Assembly (NCBI RefSeq): GCF_000237925.1
Contig: NC_031495.1
Span: forward strand, 2,806,407-2,870,406
Length of the DNA: 64,000 bases
DNA from: Schistosoma mansoni
Lineage: Eukaryota; Platyhelminthes; Trematoda; Strigeidida; Schistosomatidae
Direction: 5' to 3'
The notes beneath the pieces were generated by a model that did not search any database, was not told the DNA's origin, and saw only the letters and a program-made list of their open reading frames with translations. Below are positions 19,753 through 32,836 of this stretch, one piece after another (position 1 is the first letter of the stretch; every line of letters starts with the position of its first letter). Made by a program: the position numbers and the translations under genes.

Positions 19753-19999
19753 ACAGTTGAATATACATTCGAATTGTGAAGCTTTTGGAGATGACATGGA
19801 AAGGTTTTGAATCTGGAGTACGATTAGAAAAAAGTTAACGACGATAAAATTGTGATCCATTTCCTCACATTTATCGAGAACGATGTTCGCAGCTTACTAA
19901 GTACATGGGTATTCTCAAATGAGGCTATTTCATTTCAAAGACTAGAGAATTTATCCTTGAATTGCAGAAACGAGCCCTCAAATATAATTTTGGTGATCA

Positions 20000-21000
20000 A
20001 CTTCGCGTGCAGTTGAGTGATTTATTGATCTAAAGAATTAACATACCGTAATAATTTGAAGTATTTGAATTATGGTGTGAACTAGTAATCCCAGCAAAAA
20101 CGCAACTTAATCAAAATGTATTAGATGTGCACGAACGAATGTACTGTATTTTGAATTCAAAATCAAAACAATCATCGATACAAGGGAATCATTGGTTCAT
20201 TCAAACACCACGTCCGCCACAGTTTAAATTGGAGCGTAAATGTCTGTAGTCGATCGTACGTCTTCTTCTTAAGTTCATCTTACGTCCGTTCAACAGTGTA
20301 TTGGATATAGACTCTGTATCATCTAGAATGCACCCGTTAGTATAAGAATTAACAACGGAAATTGAGACGGACTCACCTGGGTCCTGGAATTGCATACAAT
20401 CACCATGCCGGTTGTGCACTGAAACCACTGATATTTAGAGTTTGAACCATAGATTTTCTAACACTATCCTCTCCCACGAAATAATGTTGAATCTTCATAT
20501 CCCCAAGTTATGAATAATGTGGCTTCATTTAAAACATATTTCACATATTGACTACAGTATTCATTAGAAGTAACTTCATGATAAGTTTAAACAACAGTTG
20601 ATATGAAGTTATTCGAATTGTAATGAAAATCAACTCACTTAGTACTCGTGCTTCGCATTCAGTAAGTTTCCTACAAGAAGCAAATGCATTATAAGGATAA
20701 ATAATATATGATATGACATCATGATTCGATCCTTTTGAAATATTTTCATCAAATTCATTACGAGTTTCATTAGAGATTAATGGATCATTAGAAAAATCAG
20801 CATCTACCAAAACTGAATCCGGTTTTTGATCAAAATTTGACCCATTCAACATGTTATTTTCAGAGTTGTAAGAAATTTCATCAGAAACATGTGAATCATT
20901 ATGACAAACCACATCTGGTACAATAATACGACGAATCTGAGAAGTTGGTTGATTGGAAACTTATGTCTCACAGTGATTCTGGGTTTCATTCAACTCTGGA
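20000..21000 (-). pseudogene. Decayed multi-exon gene copy, product unrecognised
   Basis: On the minus strand an open stretch at about 20641-20933 starts after an acceptor-like CTTCTCAG and ends at a donor-like GTGAGT. A second open stretch (20201-20428) contains GESVSISVVNSYTNGCIL and MNLRRRRTIDYRHL. That second stretch is homologous to plus-strand 21939-22142 (GESVPILVVNSDNNKCIL, MNLQRRSAVDY). Substitutions between them look protein-like. An upstream piece near 20960 has a stop at its expected donor. I take it as an old duplicate of a gene, or a captured exon set. I do not recognise the protein. Confidence 0.4.
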
Positions 21001-21094
21001 CTACTGTGTTACTCTATATCGCTTCTAGGAGTCATGGATAAAGATAAATGATTATTAGAAACATAACTCCGTCTGTAGTTCTTCTAGAGTTACT

Positions 21095-21925
21095 GCCGGT
21101 CCCAAGCCCGGGTAAAGAAGGAGGATTGGGCATAAGGTTAGCGATCCCATCCCCTAGAAAAACTAACTCGCTAAAAAAACGCTAGACAGAAAAACAATTC
21201 AAACCACTCAAACTGTGCCCTGAGAGTTGAATGTAGAATTATGACGCCTCACGATGAAAGCCGAGATTCTTCGGAAGTCACGAGACCGATGCCCTTTCGA
21301 ACAAGCAGAGCAACAATTTTTATAAGTACATGAAAAGTCCGAACAATGTTATCCAATGTTATGCACCCACCAATGATAGTAACGACGACGATAAAGATTA
21401 GTTCTACGCGAGGCTGAAATCAATCATGGCGAATTGCCCAAGAAAGGACCTCACCATCCTGATGGGAGATATAAATGCTAAAGTCGGAGTGGACAACACA
21501 GGATATGAAGATATGATTGGACGATATGGACTGGAAGAGAGAAATGAAAATGTCGAGAGATTTGCAAATATATGTGTAATCAACAAATTGGTTATAGGTG
21601 GCACAATATTCCCACACAAACGCATACACAAAGCCACATGGATCTCACAGGTCCAAACCACAGAGAACCAGATAGATCAGATTTGTATCAACGAAATATT
21701 CGGAAGAACAATAGATGTGAGAACAAGGAGAGGAGCTGACATAGCTTCAGATCACTACCACCTAGTTGTGGCCAGGATGAGGCTGAAGCTAAAGAAACAC
21801 TGGACAACTGGGGAAACAGCATTACAAAGGTTCAATACCGAAACAATGAAATTGCTTTGGCAAAAGCTCTTCGTACGAGAACTCCTTTTCCAAAACCTAT
21901 GAAACTTTTGCTAAAACAGGCAAAC
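21095..21925 (+). pseudogene. Non-LTR retrotransposon endonuclease fragment (LINE-2 like)
   Basis: From GCCGGTCCCAAGCCCGGGTA onward this is the 5' coding part of a LINE. The readable frame (21426-21902) carries apurinic-type endonuclease blocks: ILMGDINAKVGVDN, then KATWISQVQTTENQIDQICI, and the catalytic-His block RRGADIASDHYHLVVARM. An in-frame stop lies upstream of 21420, and the reverse transcriptase is absent. It probably belongs with the RT fragments at 45.6-46.9, 50.6-51.4 and 62-64 kb; clade tentative (RTE-like). Confidence 0.75.
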
Positions 21926-21938
21926 CAGTCACAACTGA

Positions 21939-22345
21939 ATGCGTTACAAGGAGTCAGGTGAGTCTGTTCCAATTTTGGTTGTTAATTCTGATAACAATAA
22001 GTGTATTTTATATCATATAGAGTCTACATCCAACACACCGTCTGACAGACACATGATGAACCTACAGAGAAGAAGTGCAGTTGATTACATAAATTTGGAT
22101 TCTCATTTGAGTTATGGCAGATGTGGCGATTGTACAAACTAATAATTTCTTTGTACTTGATTACTCACAGTCTACGAATTCCAAATATAACGCGTTCATT
22201 TGTTCTCATTTAGTTCTACCTGCTTCAAACTGCACAATTTCAGGAATTCTTAGTTATCACATTGATTCGGATACTGTCAATCACCTTATTTCTCTTGAAC
22301 TATATGTTTGGTGGCCCACAAATCCGACTCCAGGTCGATCGTTTG
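21939..22345 (+). pseudogene. Second copy of the unrecognised coding segment
   Basis: Open over 21939-22142 and homologous at the protein level to minus-strand 20201-20428. It continues into a second block (22142-22345) that matches the copy at 15440-15720 and, more weakly, the continuation of the minus-strand copy near 20100. The second block is open in another frame from 22114 (LVLPASNCTISGILSYHIDS). It abuts the LINE endonuclease remnant directly. Confidence 0.4.
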
Positions 22346-23575
22346 CATGATTGAAATATATATCGTCAATTTTCGTATGAAATTGTCGACCTTAATCGCG
22401 TTAGTGAATAACGGATGAATTTTTGAATTCATATATTTTGTACACTCCTTCATCTGGACAAAAAATCAGAGGGATGAAGCGAAATGACGAGCAATGGAGA
22501 AGGTGTGTGAACCAAATCAATTTAGCCAAGCGTGAACCAATATTTATAGTCAACCAAAAATAAGTTACAGACGTGTGGTGAATAGGATAAGAAGTGCACA
22601 AAAAACACTCATATGAAAATAGTCAAGGTTGATAAGCGAATAATTAACAATGTCAAAATGTGATTCAGGAAGAATGAATTGACCTGTTCGAAAGCTAGAA
22701 TAACCTGTGTGGGTTTAACATAGCAGTCCACACTACATATGCAGTAAACTGCTGATAGTAGTTTGCTCACTTAATTCTAATTGTCATCAAAAAATCACAT
22801 GCCAGCACGATTTATTCTCCGTGAGCAGCTAGGTTTAGACAAACCCTAACGTTTGAAGCAAACCAAGAAAATTTAACGAGGTCATTTATTTGGGAAACTG
22901 ATGTATTAAAAAGGAACCATAATAAGTTATCCATACCCCTTTATGCTTGTTGCGTACGCTTATATATTCGTGCGAAGTCACAGATGATCAACTGCTAGTC
23001 AATAAGAAAGCTGATTGAGTAGAATCTTTCATTTTTTTAACAGTCAGTTGTCCTTTTGAACATTTATGGAGGGAATTTATATTTTCAGGGTCACTTCTTC
23101 CCAGGTGTCCGTTGGGAAGTTGCTTTGTATGACTTTGTTGGTTGATTTAATAAATTTTCATATGGTTGAATAGTAAGTGTCCTTTTTTAATCTTCGCGTC
23201 ATGAATCTAAGGTGAGTCATTCATTGAATACGAATACTTAGTATAGCCGTGTTAATAGTGCTTTTTACTACCTAGTTACTTTAGACTGTCTGCTTATATA
23301 AATATGTAAGCATTGTAGTGCTTTCATCGACATTCTTTATGAAACTTTGTATATATTGTACACAATACTCATTAACCAACTTGTGATTGTTGTGGGTTGA
23401 ATGGAACTGGTAAAAGTATAATATAGTGGCGAACTTGGGTGGTCTTTTAGTCAATCAGTAAACACTGCTTAGTTAAAAGACAGACATTAATACGAAACGA
23501 AGTAACAGTGATACAGTAGCTTTGATTGTAATAATTAACCCTCACAATCCAAATTATTCCTGGTGAAAAAGGGAG

Positions 23576-23607
<32 letters not shown>

Positions 23608-24557
23608 TGAGTTAGGGTTATCACTCCATAGAGTTTTGTCACCAACTGACATCGCTTATAATTCAATAGGGTCAGGGTTAGGTATTAAGAGCTAAATTAG
23701 AGTTTCGAGTTAGGTTTTTAAACTGTTATGTGGTTTTTCAATACAAACTGACATCAGCTACAATGAACTGTCTTTTCACCTTCCTGTTAACATACTCTTT
23801 ACACTTAATTTTGAAATTTAGAGCGACAGTATGAAAGGAAGAACATTATTTTGCTTTAGTAAATACCCTTAATCACTCAATGGACGACATTAATTACGTT
23901 GACGCAATTTGCCTCAGTCGCAGCTATGTCGTGTATTTTAGCTCAAGTACCATCTCCAATTCAGTATCTCGTAGAATAGATTGTTTCATCAATTTCGGTT
24001 GTTTTAAGAACTAAATACTGGAAATTTTCACTTGGTTAATAACAACGTACATTTTATCTACCACTGCACTCCAAACTTTGTCCAAATCAATCATGGCATT
24101 GTTTTAGTTTTGATTGGTTAACTCAAGGTTGTCAGCATATTATAATTTTATTATGCAACTAATTTTAATGACTTTAATGACCAGGAACAAAAGACGGCTG
24201 TGTTCACATTAAAACTTATATAAAAACAGCAGACTATGCAAAGTAGTAGACGGTATATGCTATCATTCATACATTAGTCACAACTCATACAAGTACTAGT
24301 TGAAAAGCAATGTTAATGTTTCAGGAAAGTCCAAGCCAAAATTTACATATCACATGGATAATTGTAGTCATTTGAAATTACTGTTATTGTTCTCTCTTTT
24401 TATGGCTTTGAATAGTATGCTAAATGGCTCCCAGCTACCTTTATAATCTTTACCTTTTATGTTTTGTATGCCGTCCCTATAGGTTTCAACGGGCTTCGTA
24501 CTTTGCGTAATTTCCATCTCATTTTAGTTGATAACCGTATGGTATGCAATATTATCT
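22346..24557. other. Intergenic, no gene recognised
   Basis: AT-rich, with stops in all frames and no match to the repeat families of this window. An (AT)n run lies at 23577-23606. It is presumably the region upstream of the pseudokinase gene and may hold its promoter and 5' untranslated exon, but I see no diagnostic site. Confidence 0.4.
23577..23606. repeat. (TA)15 microsatellite
   Basis: Uninterrupted TA dinucleotides. Confidence 0.95.
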
Positions 24558-24629
24558 ATGGTTATCGACCAAACATTGAGACTTGATAAAACATCTGCTG
24601 GCGAAGTTCTAGAAACTCAATCTGAGAAG
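24558..24629 (+). CDS. Candidate first coding exon of the pseudokinase
   Basis: ATG at 24558, 24 codons (MVIDQTLRLDKTSAGEV, then LETQSEK), ending at AAG|GTACAT in phase 0, which is what the next exon needs. The frame is open upstream to a TAG at 24525, so the exon could be longer. It lacks the basic docking motif that opens MEK1/2. Supported only by frame, phase and the donor. Confidence 0.5.
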
Positions 24630-27600
24630 GTACATCAACTCTTTTTTGTACTGAACTGCCTTATATGAATATCATTTATTGCAGAAGAGTTTGGTAGTTT
24701 TTACCACCTGACGTACCAACTTTCGTAATATCCACAAGAACAAATGGCTTAGTAAGCTACTTAGAACAAGGCCTAAACACGTTATCTATTTGACTATTTC
24801 ACTAAGATATTTATCCTCGAGTACTAAAGTTTTAATTACGCTAACCCTAGCTTCATATATTCATGTACAGTTATGTCAAGTATGAAAAACAGCGCTTATT
24901 ATTCACATTTCAACAGACTATACATAGAAATGTGGAATAAAAACACGGGATGGCCTGTCAAGAAATAACATGTTCATCAAGATTTAGGTGGCTAGTTTGA
25001 ATTCTGAAGAAAAGTGGTAAGCTTTACAAGTAAGCATCCACTTGAGAATTTCACATAGAAGTATACTAATCCAAGTAACTACAATCCTCAATGGGAGAGC
25101 CATTCAAAAGATCAGTATCTGGCATCCTTGTTCATTACTATTCGTCGTTAGATCAAAGGAGACGCATTCATTATCCCATACGGAATTATCGTTCTGAGTA
25201 AAAATTATTTAGTAGAGTAATATCTTTGCTGAACAAATTTCCACAAAACACGGTAATTAGGTTGAATACTACCTTCGGGTCAAAGAATATAGGTTTCGTG
25301 AAACCTTAGATTAGTTTGTTAGTGTTTCATTATCTAATGGATTGAAGGTGTGTTCCGGACAGTTCTGATCAGGTTTTGTGCTTCTGTTTTCAGGCTTCCA
25401 ATGAAGTTATTAACAGTTCGACCGAACCGCGTTATTTAGTTCAGACTACCTGGTTGGCGTCGGCACCGTTATTATAACTAGTGGCTAAAGACACCGGGTG
25501 GCGTTGGCCAGAATCGACCACAGTGGTGGGGATGTATTAACTCTTTGTCTTCTCTTGAATCTTGAGTTACAAAATTATTTTGTTTATTTTTCCCCCACGA
25601 ATTCATCCCTAATACTCGAGTCGTATCGTTTATACCTGATCTTTTCTACTGCTTCTGGTACAATTACTACTTTACTACTCAGGGATTTGTCTTGATAGTT
25701 ATGTTTCGCCTTGCTAATATGCTACGGAACGTCGAACCTGCACTTATGTATGCCGAGTTCTACGTTGCGTATGACTGACTAACTGTTAATTGCCTCGAGC
25801 TAAATTAATGCCTTCAATGGTCACTCAACCTACTAACCTTGTGGGTTAAACTGGTCATATTATGATTATCTGCAAAATTCTTAGTTTTTTCCATAAATAA
25901 TTGATAATCAAGGTTAATCTGAAGGGACTATTTTGTCTTCAAATCTTGGTCGTTACTTTTGCTAATTTAAATATTCACACGGTGACTATTCATACCAGTA
26001 ACATAAACTGCCACACCAAGGCAAAAAGAGATTTTTTTCGTTTCTTATTATTTTGTCTATCTTCCTTACCATTACGTTTTTGCTTGATATTACTTTTGTA
26101 TCTCTGTAACTCTCGTCTGACTGAAAAAAACCTCCATCAAGGAAGAACCACTTCGTGCAGTAGGAATGTTGTAAAGTATCTAGGAACCAAATGTTAATCT
26201 TATTTTACCATAATTTCCACGTTAGGATGTTATTTGGGTTGTTTTCAATCGTTGTTTTATCTTATCAACTGTATGGAAATTTTGGTATTTTTCGACCGCT
26301 CATATTGGTGTTATTCTGACCCTTTACTTAAATAATTCGAAACAATTTGATGGGTTTCATGTTCAGGATAACCAATTATCAATTAGGGTTTTGTCGGGAT
26401 TTCAATGGGTCCTCGGGTTAATTAATTTATGATCTAAAGTACTTAGCTTCTTACATGGTCTTTCATGTCTGCCAACCAAGACCAAGGTCCGAACATCGTA
26501 CATCTTTCATCTTGGTAATAAAAACCACCATACATAGAAGTCATGTATAACTTTTGTGTTAGCACTGTGTTTAGTCAAATAAAAGTGTTTCGAGAGAGAG
26601 AATATTGGCTTCTTACTCTTCTTACTTCTAGTGTATCTGAATGCCACTGAGTGTAATTTGGGTACAACTGTATTTAAAATCTTGTTTTATGGCTACAGTC
26701 CCGAGTGTAGATCTCATCCATCATCCTCTGATAGTTGTTTTCATGTGTATGAAACGGTAACTCACAAGCTCTCATAATTTAAATTTGTATTGACACAAAG
26801 TGATATTTAGGTTACTTACTCACATGCCTTATAAAGATAGTGACACATTTTATCTTCCGTTTTGTGTGTTTTCCAGATTCGTGTTGAAGATATTTCACAA
26901 GAAACAGTGTCTATCACTATCTCAGAATCACTCACAGATGGGACAGATGCGTAAGTTTTCCCAATTAAAAGGATAAACTATTTCCCATCTCTCTTACCAT
27001 GCTCTAATTTTTTTCTTTCTGCTCCATCCTATATTCTTGCTAGGTCTTAGCAGTTATAATTTTCTCAGTACACCTTTGACAGTTTTCGTTTCTATTGTTT
27101 TAATCTTTCCAGGACTTGTGACTTAGTGTTTGAAAGCTGTTTATATGAACTGATGAGCTGTAACTTCACTATCTTTTGGGTGCTTTTCTTCCTGAAATGT
27201 GTTGATATCGTCACAGCAAGTTTTATATAGAGTTAAACTTTTTAGTGTTTGTTGAGTGAAGACTTTGTGGTCATAATCATTGTGTTTAGTTATAGATCTT
27301 AGATGTAGTTCTATTAGGAAACATGACCATCTGGTTCAGTGCATTTTTTGGGTTAGTATGAAAACAGATCAATTGTAAGCTATGGACAGCTAAACCAAAA
27401 CACGGCACCAGTCTGTGAAAGTCCTTGGCTATAGATCTGAGTTATGTGTGGTGGTAGATGTAGACTTCCTGCTTGTTCAGTTTAATATAACCGATGTTTG
27501 TTAATTGCCGACTTTATTTGACATAGCCTGACTGTTCAGTTGGTATAATCAGTGAACATTTCACCATAATTTATTTATTCTCTCCACAGTTAATAAATTG

Positions 27601-30600
27601 CACACAAAACTGCGAGATCACAAATATATGTTGGAATTTTTTTGTATTTTAGATCCTCAGCTACCTTCACATTAACATTCCCTCAATCGTTGTAACCACG
27701 AGACTAATAATACTTGGATAATGGGAATACTCTAGTTCGCATAGTGAGAATAAGAAAACAAAACTGAAACCGATTAAAATTTGTTTCACTTTCCAAAACA
27801 CATCTATCTCTTTGACAAATCGACTTATTGATCTTACTCACACGTGATGATTAGTTAACAAATCTCACATATAGGAGGGTAGATACACAGAATTAATATA
27901 AAGCTCATTCTGCATATCATACTGGACGAAGTTCACGCTAAATTAATACGAAAAATATTGTTCTAAATAAGCATCTCATTGAAATAAAACTAATAGTATC
28001 CTGAACAAAATACCATGCTGAAGATAAAACAAATATATTACTAACTTGTTTTCACATCGAATTTAAACCAGAAACTGCAGAAGATCACGCAGTCAAAATT
28101 GTGATCTCGCTTTTTGGTCCCATCGTAATATGAGTGAACAAAAATTTCTTTTGAAATCCTATTTATGGTGTAATTAGTTTCAGACCATAAAGTTTATTGA
28201 GATTACAAAAAGAAATATGACTTCTGTCTTGATTCTTCTCAGAAGTGAATTGTCCTTCAACTTTAGATTATCTCTTAGTTTTGCTACCGAACACAAATTG
28301 ATAGTCTGTAAATTCAGGAATAGTGAGTTCTCAAGAGACTATGATGATCGTAAATTCATCATCAAATATATCAATCATGAAATCTTGTAAATCTTTCGGC
28401 GGGAAACATGTAAGTCCATTTATCTGTTCACTCTTCATCTACTTCCCTGAATCAATCAACCTGTTAATAAATACTGTCTAACTTGTTAAAGAATATGATC
28501 TAAGTTAATTTACCGGCGCAATGAAATCCAAAGTTATTGAGCTTTTAACTTATCAACCTATTTTGTGATTTGACTCAAAATCTAGAGGTTTAATAACTAA
28601 ATTTGGGAAAAATGACTCCGATTCTAATAATTACATCATTTCCTAAGTTACTTAATTCTTTGTATTATTTTACAATGTTATATAGCACTCATATTTTCAT
28701 TGATTATATAATTTTTCATAGTTGAAGTCATGAGTCAATTGAAGCTAGACCACCATGAAAAACCTGGAAGCACTGGACCGCCGTTTCGTCCTATTATAGG
28801 ACTCCTCAGCAGTGCGCATCCACGATCCCGCACTCGCGAGATTCGAACCCAGAACCTACCAGTCTCGAGCCAGAGCCCTTAAACGATTTCAACTTTGAAA
28901 AATACTGAAATCTCCACAAAACCTCTTCTGGTTATATAATTCTACTATCACTTGTATTTTTCTACTTATTTTCTACAGCTCTACAACTGTAAATTCACAA
29001 TCAACCAATCATGAGAATAAATCAGGAACACTTCAAACATTTACACGATGTAAAAGTCCAACTAATAATAATAATAATAATTCATTAAGCAGTTCATCTA
29101 ATGCAACATCTATTGAATATTCACAAACATCAAGCCCAGGTGATTCTGGTCGTCGACGTTTAGTACCAGATTTCAATATAGATGATTTATTATTAATATC
29201 TGAATTAGGTCGTGGTAATGGTGGAATTGTAACAAAATTACAACATAAATCATCTGGTACATTTTTAATTAGAAAAACATTTGAATTAGATGTAAAAACT
29301 ACTACAAGAGCACAGATTGTCAGAGATTTACAGGTAGTTCAAATTCTTTTTCATTTTTATTTATTTTGTTTTATGATATTACATGCATCCGTGTTGAATA
29401 ATATCGTTGTCTAAGCTCACCTATCTTTTTCCTATGGTTGTATATTATATGCCAAGTACTGATAGGTGAGGAAGGTATATGAACCCTAAAGAGAATGATT
29501 TACTCACCAAGCACTGAGTCATGTACTCCGCTTTGAGCAACACAATTTACATATGATGACCGGTTATTTATTTATTTATTCAAACAAATATTAGTACAGA
29601 GGGGCACCAGATATATATGCGCCACACAAATCTCATTTCATTTGTGTGAGGGCTGTGATACTACCCAGGTGACCAAACCGAAGCAGGTGGTTTTCTTAGG
29701 GAGCCACAAACGGAGCCTTTGACCTAAAGGTCTAGTCCACAAGGCAGTGGAGCATTGTAAGGAGATGCAATCCCATGGTAGCCGGTGACCAACAATTGAT
29801 TCATACGCCATTTGTTCCCTCAGGATACTAGAGTCAGCCCATGTGCACCATTGGTTTGGAATGAGGGTTTTCCAACTCCCCTGGGTGGACTTTATGTGTC
29901 CACCGACCCGGTTAAAGTGCCGGACATTCGCTTTCCATCCCCTCAATTTCGTAAACAACAATAGTGCCACAAGAAGGCAGTGAGTAGGACTTCCCTGACA
30001 GAGGCTATATAAGCGTGGCCATGTGAGAGAATTTGGAGGAGAGCGTACTTTCCGCGTTCTCGACCGTACCAGGGCATTTGGGGGCCAAAAAAACCAGAGA
30101 ATGGTCAAACAGATAAATGATATCAGTTTATAAAGTTATTGACCAATAATATTATTTGCAACACATCGAAAATCTCGGGACGATACCTGTTTATTTTGAA
30201 ATTTAAGAGATTCTTTACATCTCTATGGATTTATAGAACCAGATCAGTTTAAATGAAAATTTTGTCTAAAATTTTGTCGGTACTTCTAAACCTTTATCAA
30301 GTGCGATACCTGAATTAAGTTTGTTACTATAACCTGCTTCAGATATACAACTTGTAATATTTTATCAAGTTATTTAACTATTGGATTTGATTCTCTGATC
30401 AAATCCATGAACTAAAGTATACTCATAAATTGCTTTCTGATAATGATGATTATATTTAGGGTAAATCGTGTTTTCTTTGTTTCCTGTAAATATGTAATTA
30501 TTTCCGTTTTACTTTTAACTAGGTCCTTTGGGAGTGTATATCACCGCATATAATTGAATTTCATGGAGCAATACATTCTGAATGTTTAATAAGTATATAT

Positions 30601-32792
30601 ATGGAGTATATGGATGTTGGTGGAATGGATTTACTATTGAAAATGGTAGGACGTTTTCCTGAACCAATTATAATTCATATTGCTGATTCAGTTGTATCAG
30701 GTCTACTTTATCTGTGGCAAGAGTTGCATATGTTTCATCGGTGAGTAATGGTCAATGTAATAGTTTTCTTATAAGAGGAAAACAATTTGGTTTAACTTGT
30801 TTTGGAAGAGTCACATAAACAGTTCTCGGTGGTCATTTGTAAGGGCTAAACAAATCAAACATATTTCAACATAGCACGTCAGTCTGGTACTCGTTGGTCA
30901 GCTACTTTTAAGCATAGGCTTGACTAAGTGCAAAGGCAAATTTTCGAATAAACATTGTCTTACGCAACTATTCGTATTTACATCCAGTTACAATGTTTAA
31001 CAAATGGTTGAAGTATTTCATTGGGAATAAAATACCCAATAAAAAATGGAAGTTTGAAAACCTCCTTTAACTTCATAATTCGCATATTGTACTCATAATA
31101 TCACCAGGTTTCATAGACCAAAGTTGGTAAGGTGTTATCAAGTGTCTGATAAACAAATAGTCAGGCCGCTAGAAGAAACCGAACATTAATTTATTAATCT
31201 AAGCATCAAAAAGTCTCAAATTACCATCTATTTATAACTCCTAAACAAACTCGAAAGTAACACATAAACCATTCAAACTAGATACGTTTAGTTTTTCAGA
31301 ACTAAGTTGTCTTCTCAACACATGTCATAGACATGTTTTTTTTTAAAGTTTAACGTCATTTATGTCTATTGACCACGATGATGTTTGACAGTACTGAGTG
31401 CTGAAGCCGAGTCATTTAAGAAAACCACCTACCTAAGGTTTCCAAATATAGTATTAGTTTCCAGTCGGATATTTGCAAGTGTTACGCACCATGTAAGAAG
31501 TGACTACGTGGAAAACTTGAGCGACATGCCTCACTATTTATCATAACGTATTCATCCAGATAGGAGGAAGACATTATACGTTGGTTTCGGGAATTCCAAT
31601 TGTCGGAAGTCATTGAGTCTACATCTTTTTCGAACTACTGTTTTCAGAGTTTAACTTCTCGTTTCTTATCCATATACATCCATCGTTAATTAAAATGTTG
31701 GTTAGCTCTATATGCTACTTATGCCACGTAATCAGTAGCTCATAGAAATCCGTAAAATTATTCACCTAAGCCATGTAATGTTGGTTTTCCGTGTAAAGCG
31801 CGTATTCTTGTGTTATTTCTATGCAAATTAGTTAGGATAGGAACCGCTTAAATAAAATTTGTCTCATGAGCTGCTATGAATTAAAAAAATTTCTGGTCAG
31901 TGACTGGTATTTAGTTATTCTTACAGAACCAAACAGGGTGTGTATCACCATGATATCCACATACATATGTTGCTCTTTTCTTACTCAATGGATTTTCATC
32001 TCTTGGTCTGTATTTACATTTTTTTGAGAAATTCGGAAATTTTCGGGTTACTATAGGTTCTTAGTTGTTACTTTTTATATTGCCACTCGAAGTATGCCTT
32101 ATCATATAGTCGTATTTTGTGTCCTATATTTAATTTATCAGTTGAAGAAAGACCCTTACATTTCTAACTAAAATGTTTTCACTATCACAAGAAGACATTT
32201 TGCTGTTACAGACATATTTAAATAATAAAAAACTGCTTGAAATTGTGGTGAATACTTTGTTTTTTTCAGTAATTTATGATTTTTTATGAAGATTCATAAT
32301 GGCTGGATAGATGTATTTGAAAGCCTCCCAAATGCCCTGGTACGGCCGAGAGTGGGGAGAATCCGCTCTCCCTCTCCAAATGCTATCACATGGCCACGCC
32401 TATATAGCCTCTACCAGGGAAGTCCTACTCACTGCCTTATCGTGGCACTATTGTTGTTTACGAAATTGAGAGGACGAAAAGCGAATATCTGGCACTTTAA
32501 CCGGGTTGGTGGACACGGAAAGTCCAACTAGGGGAGTTGGAAAACACTGACTCCAAACCAATGGTGCACATGGGCTGGCTCCAGTATCCTGAGGGAACAA
32601 ATGGCGTATGAATCAATCGTTGGTCACCGGTTACCATGTGACTGCATCTCCTCACGGTGCTCCACTGCCTTGTGGATCGGATATTTAGGTCAAAGGTTCG
32701 GGGTGTGGCCCCCTAAGAAAACCACCTGCTTCAGTTTGGGCACCCGGGCAGTATCACAGCCGCCCTCACACAAATCAAATGAGATTTATGTG

Positions 32793-32836
<44 letters not shown>

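Noticed and set aside
20541-20912. 123-codon minus-strand frame as a complete gene
   Set aside because: It runs through donor-like GTGAGT into AT-rich sequence; only its upstream part looks coding and it lies in a decayed copy.
27150-27180. Separate hammerhead from CTGATGAG at about 27153
   Set aside because: No GAAA at the right distance and no pairing flanks.
29638-30108. 156-codon minus-strand frame as a host gene
   Set aside because: It coincides with a family C repeat and recurs, broken, in the other copies.
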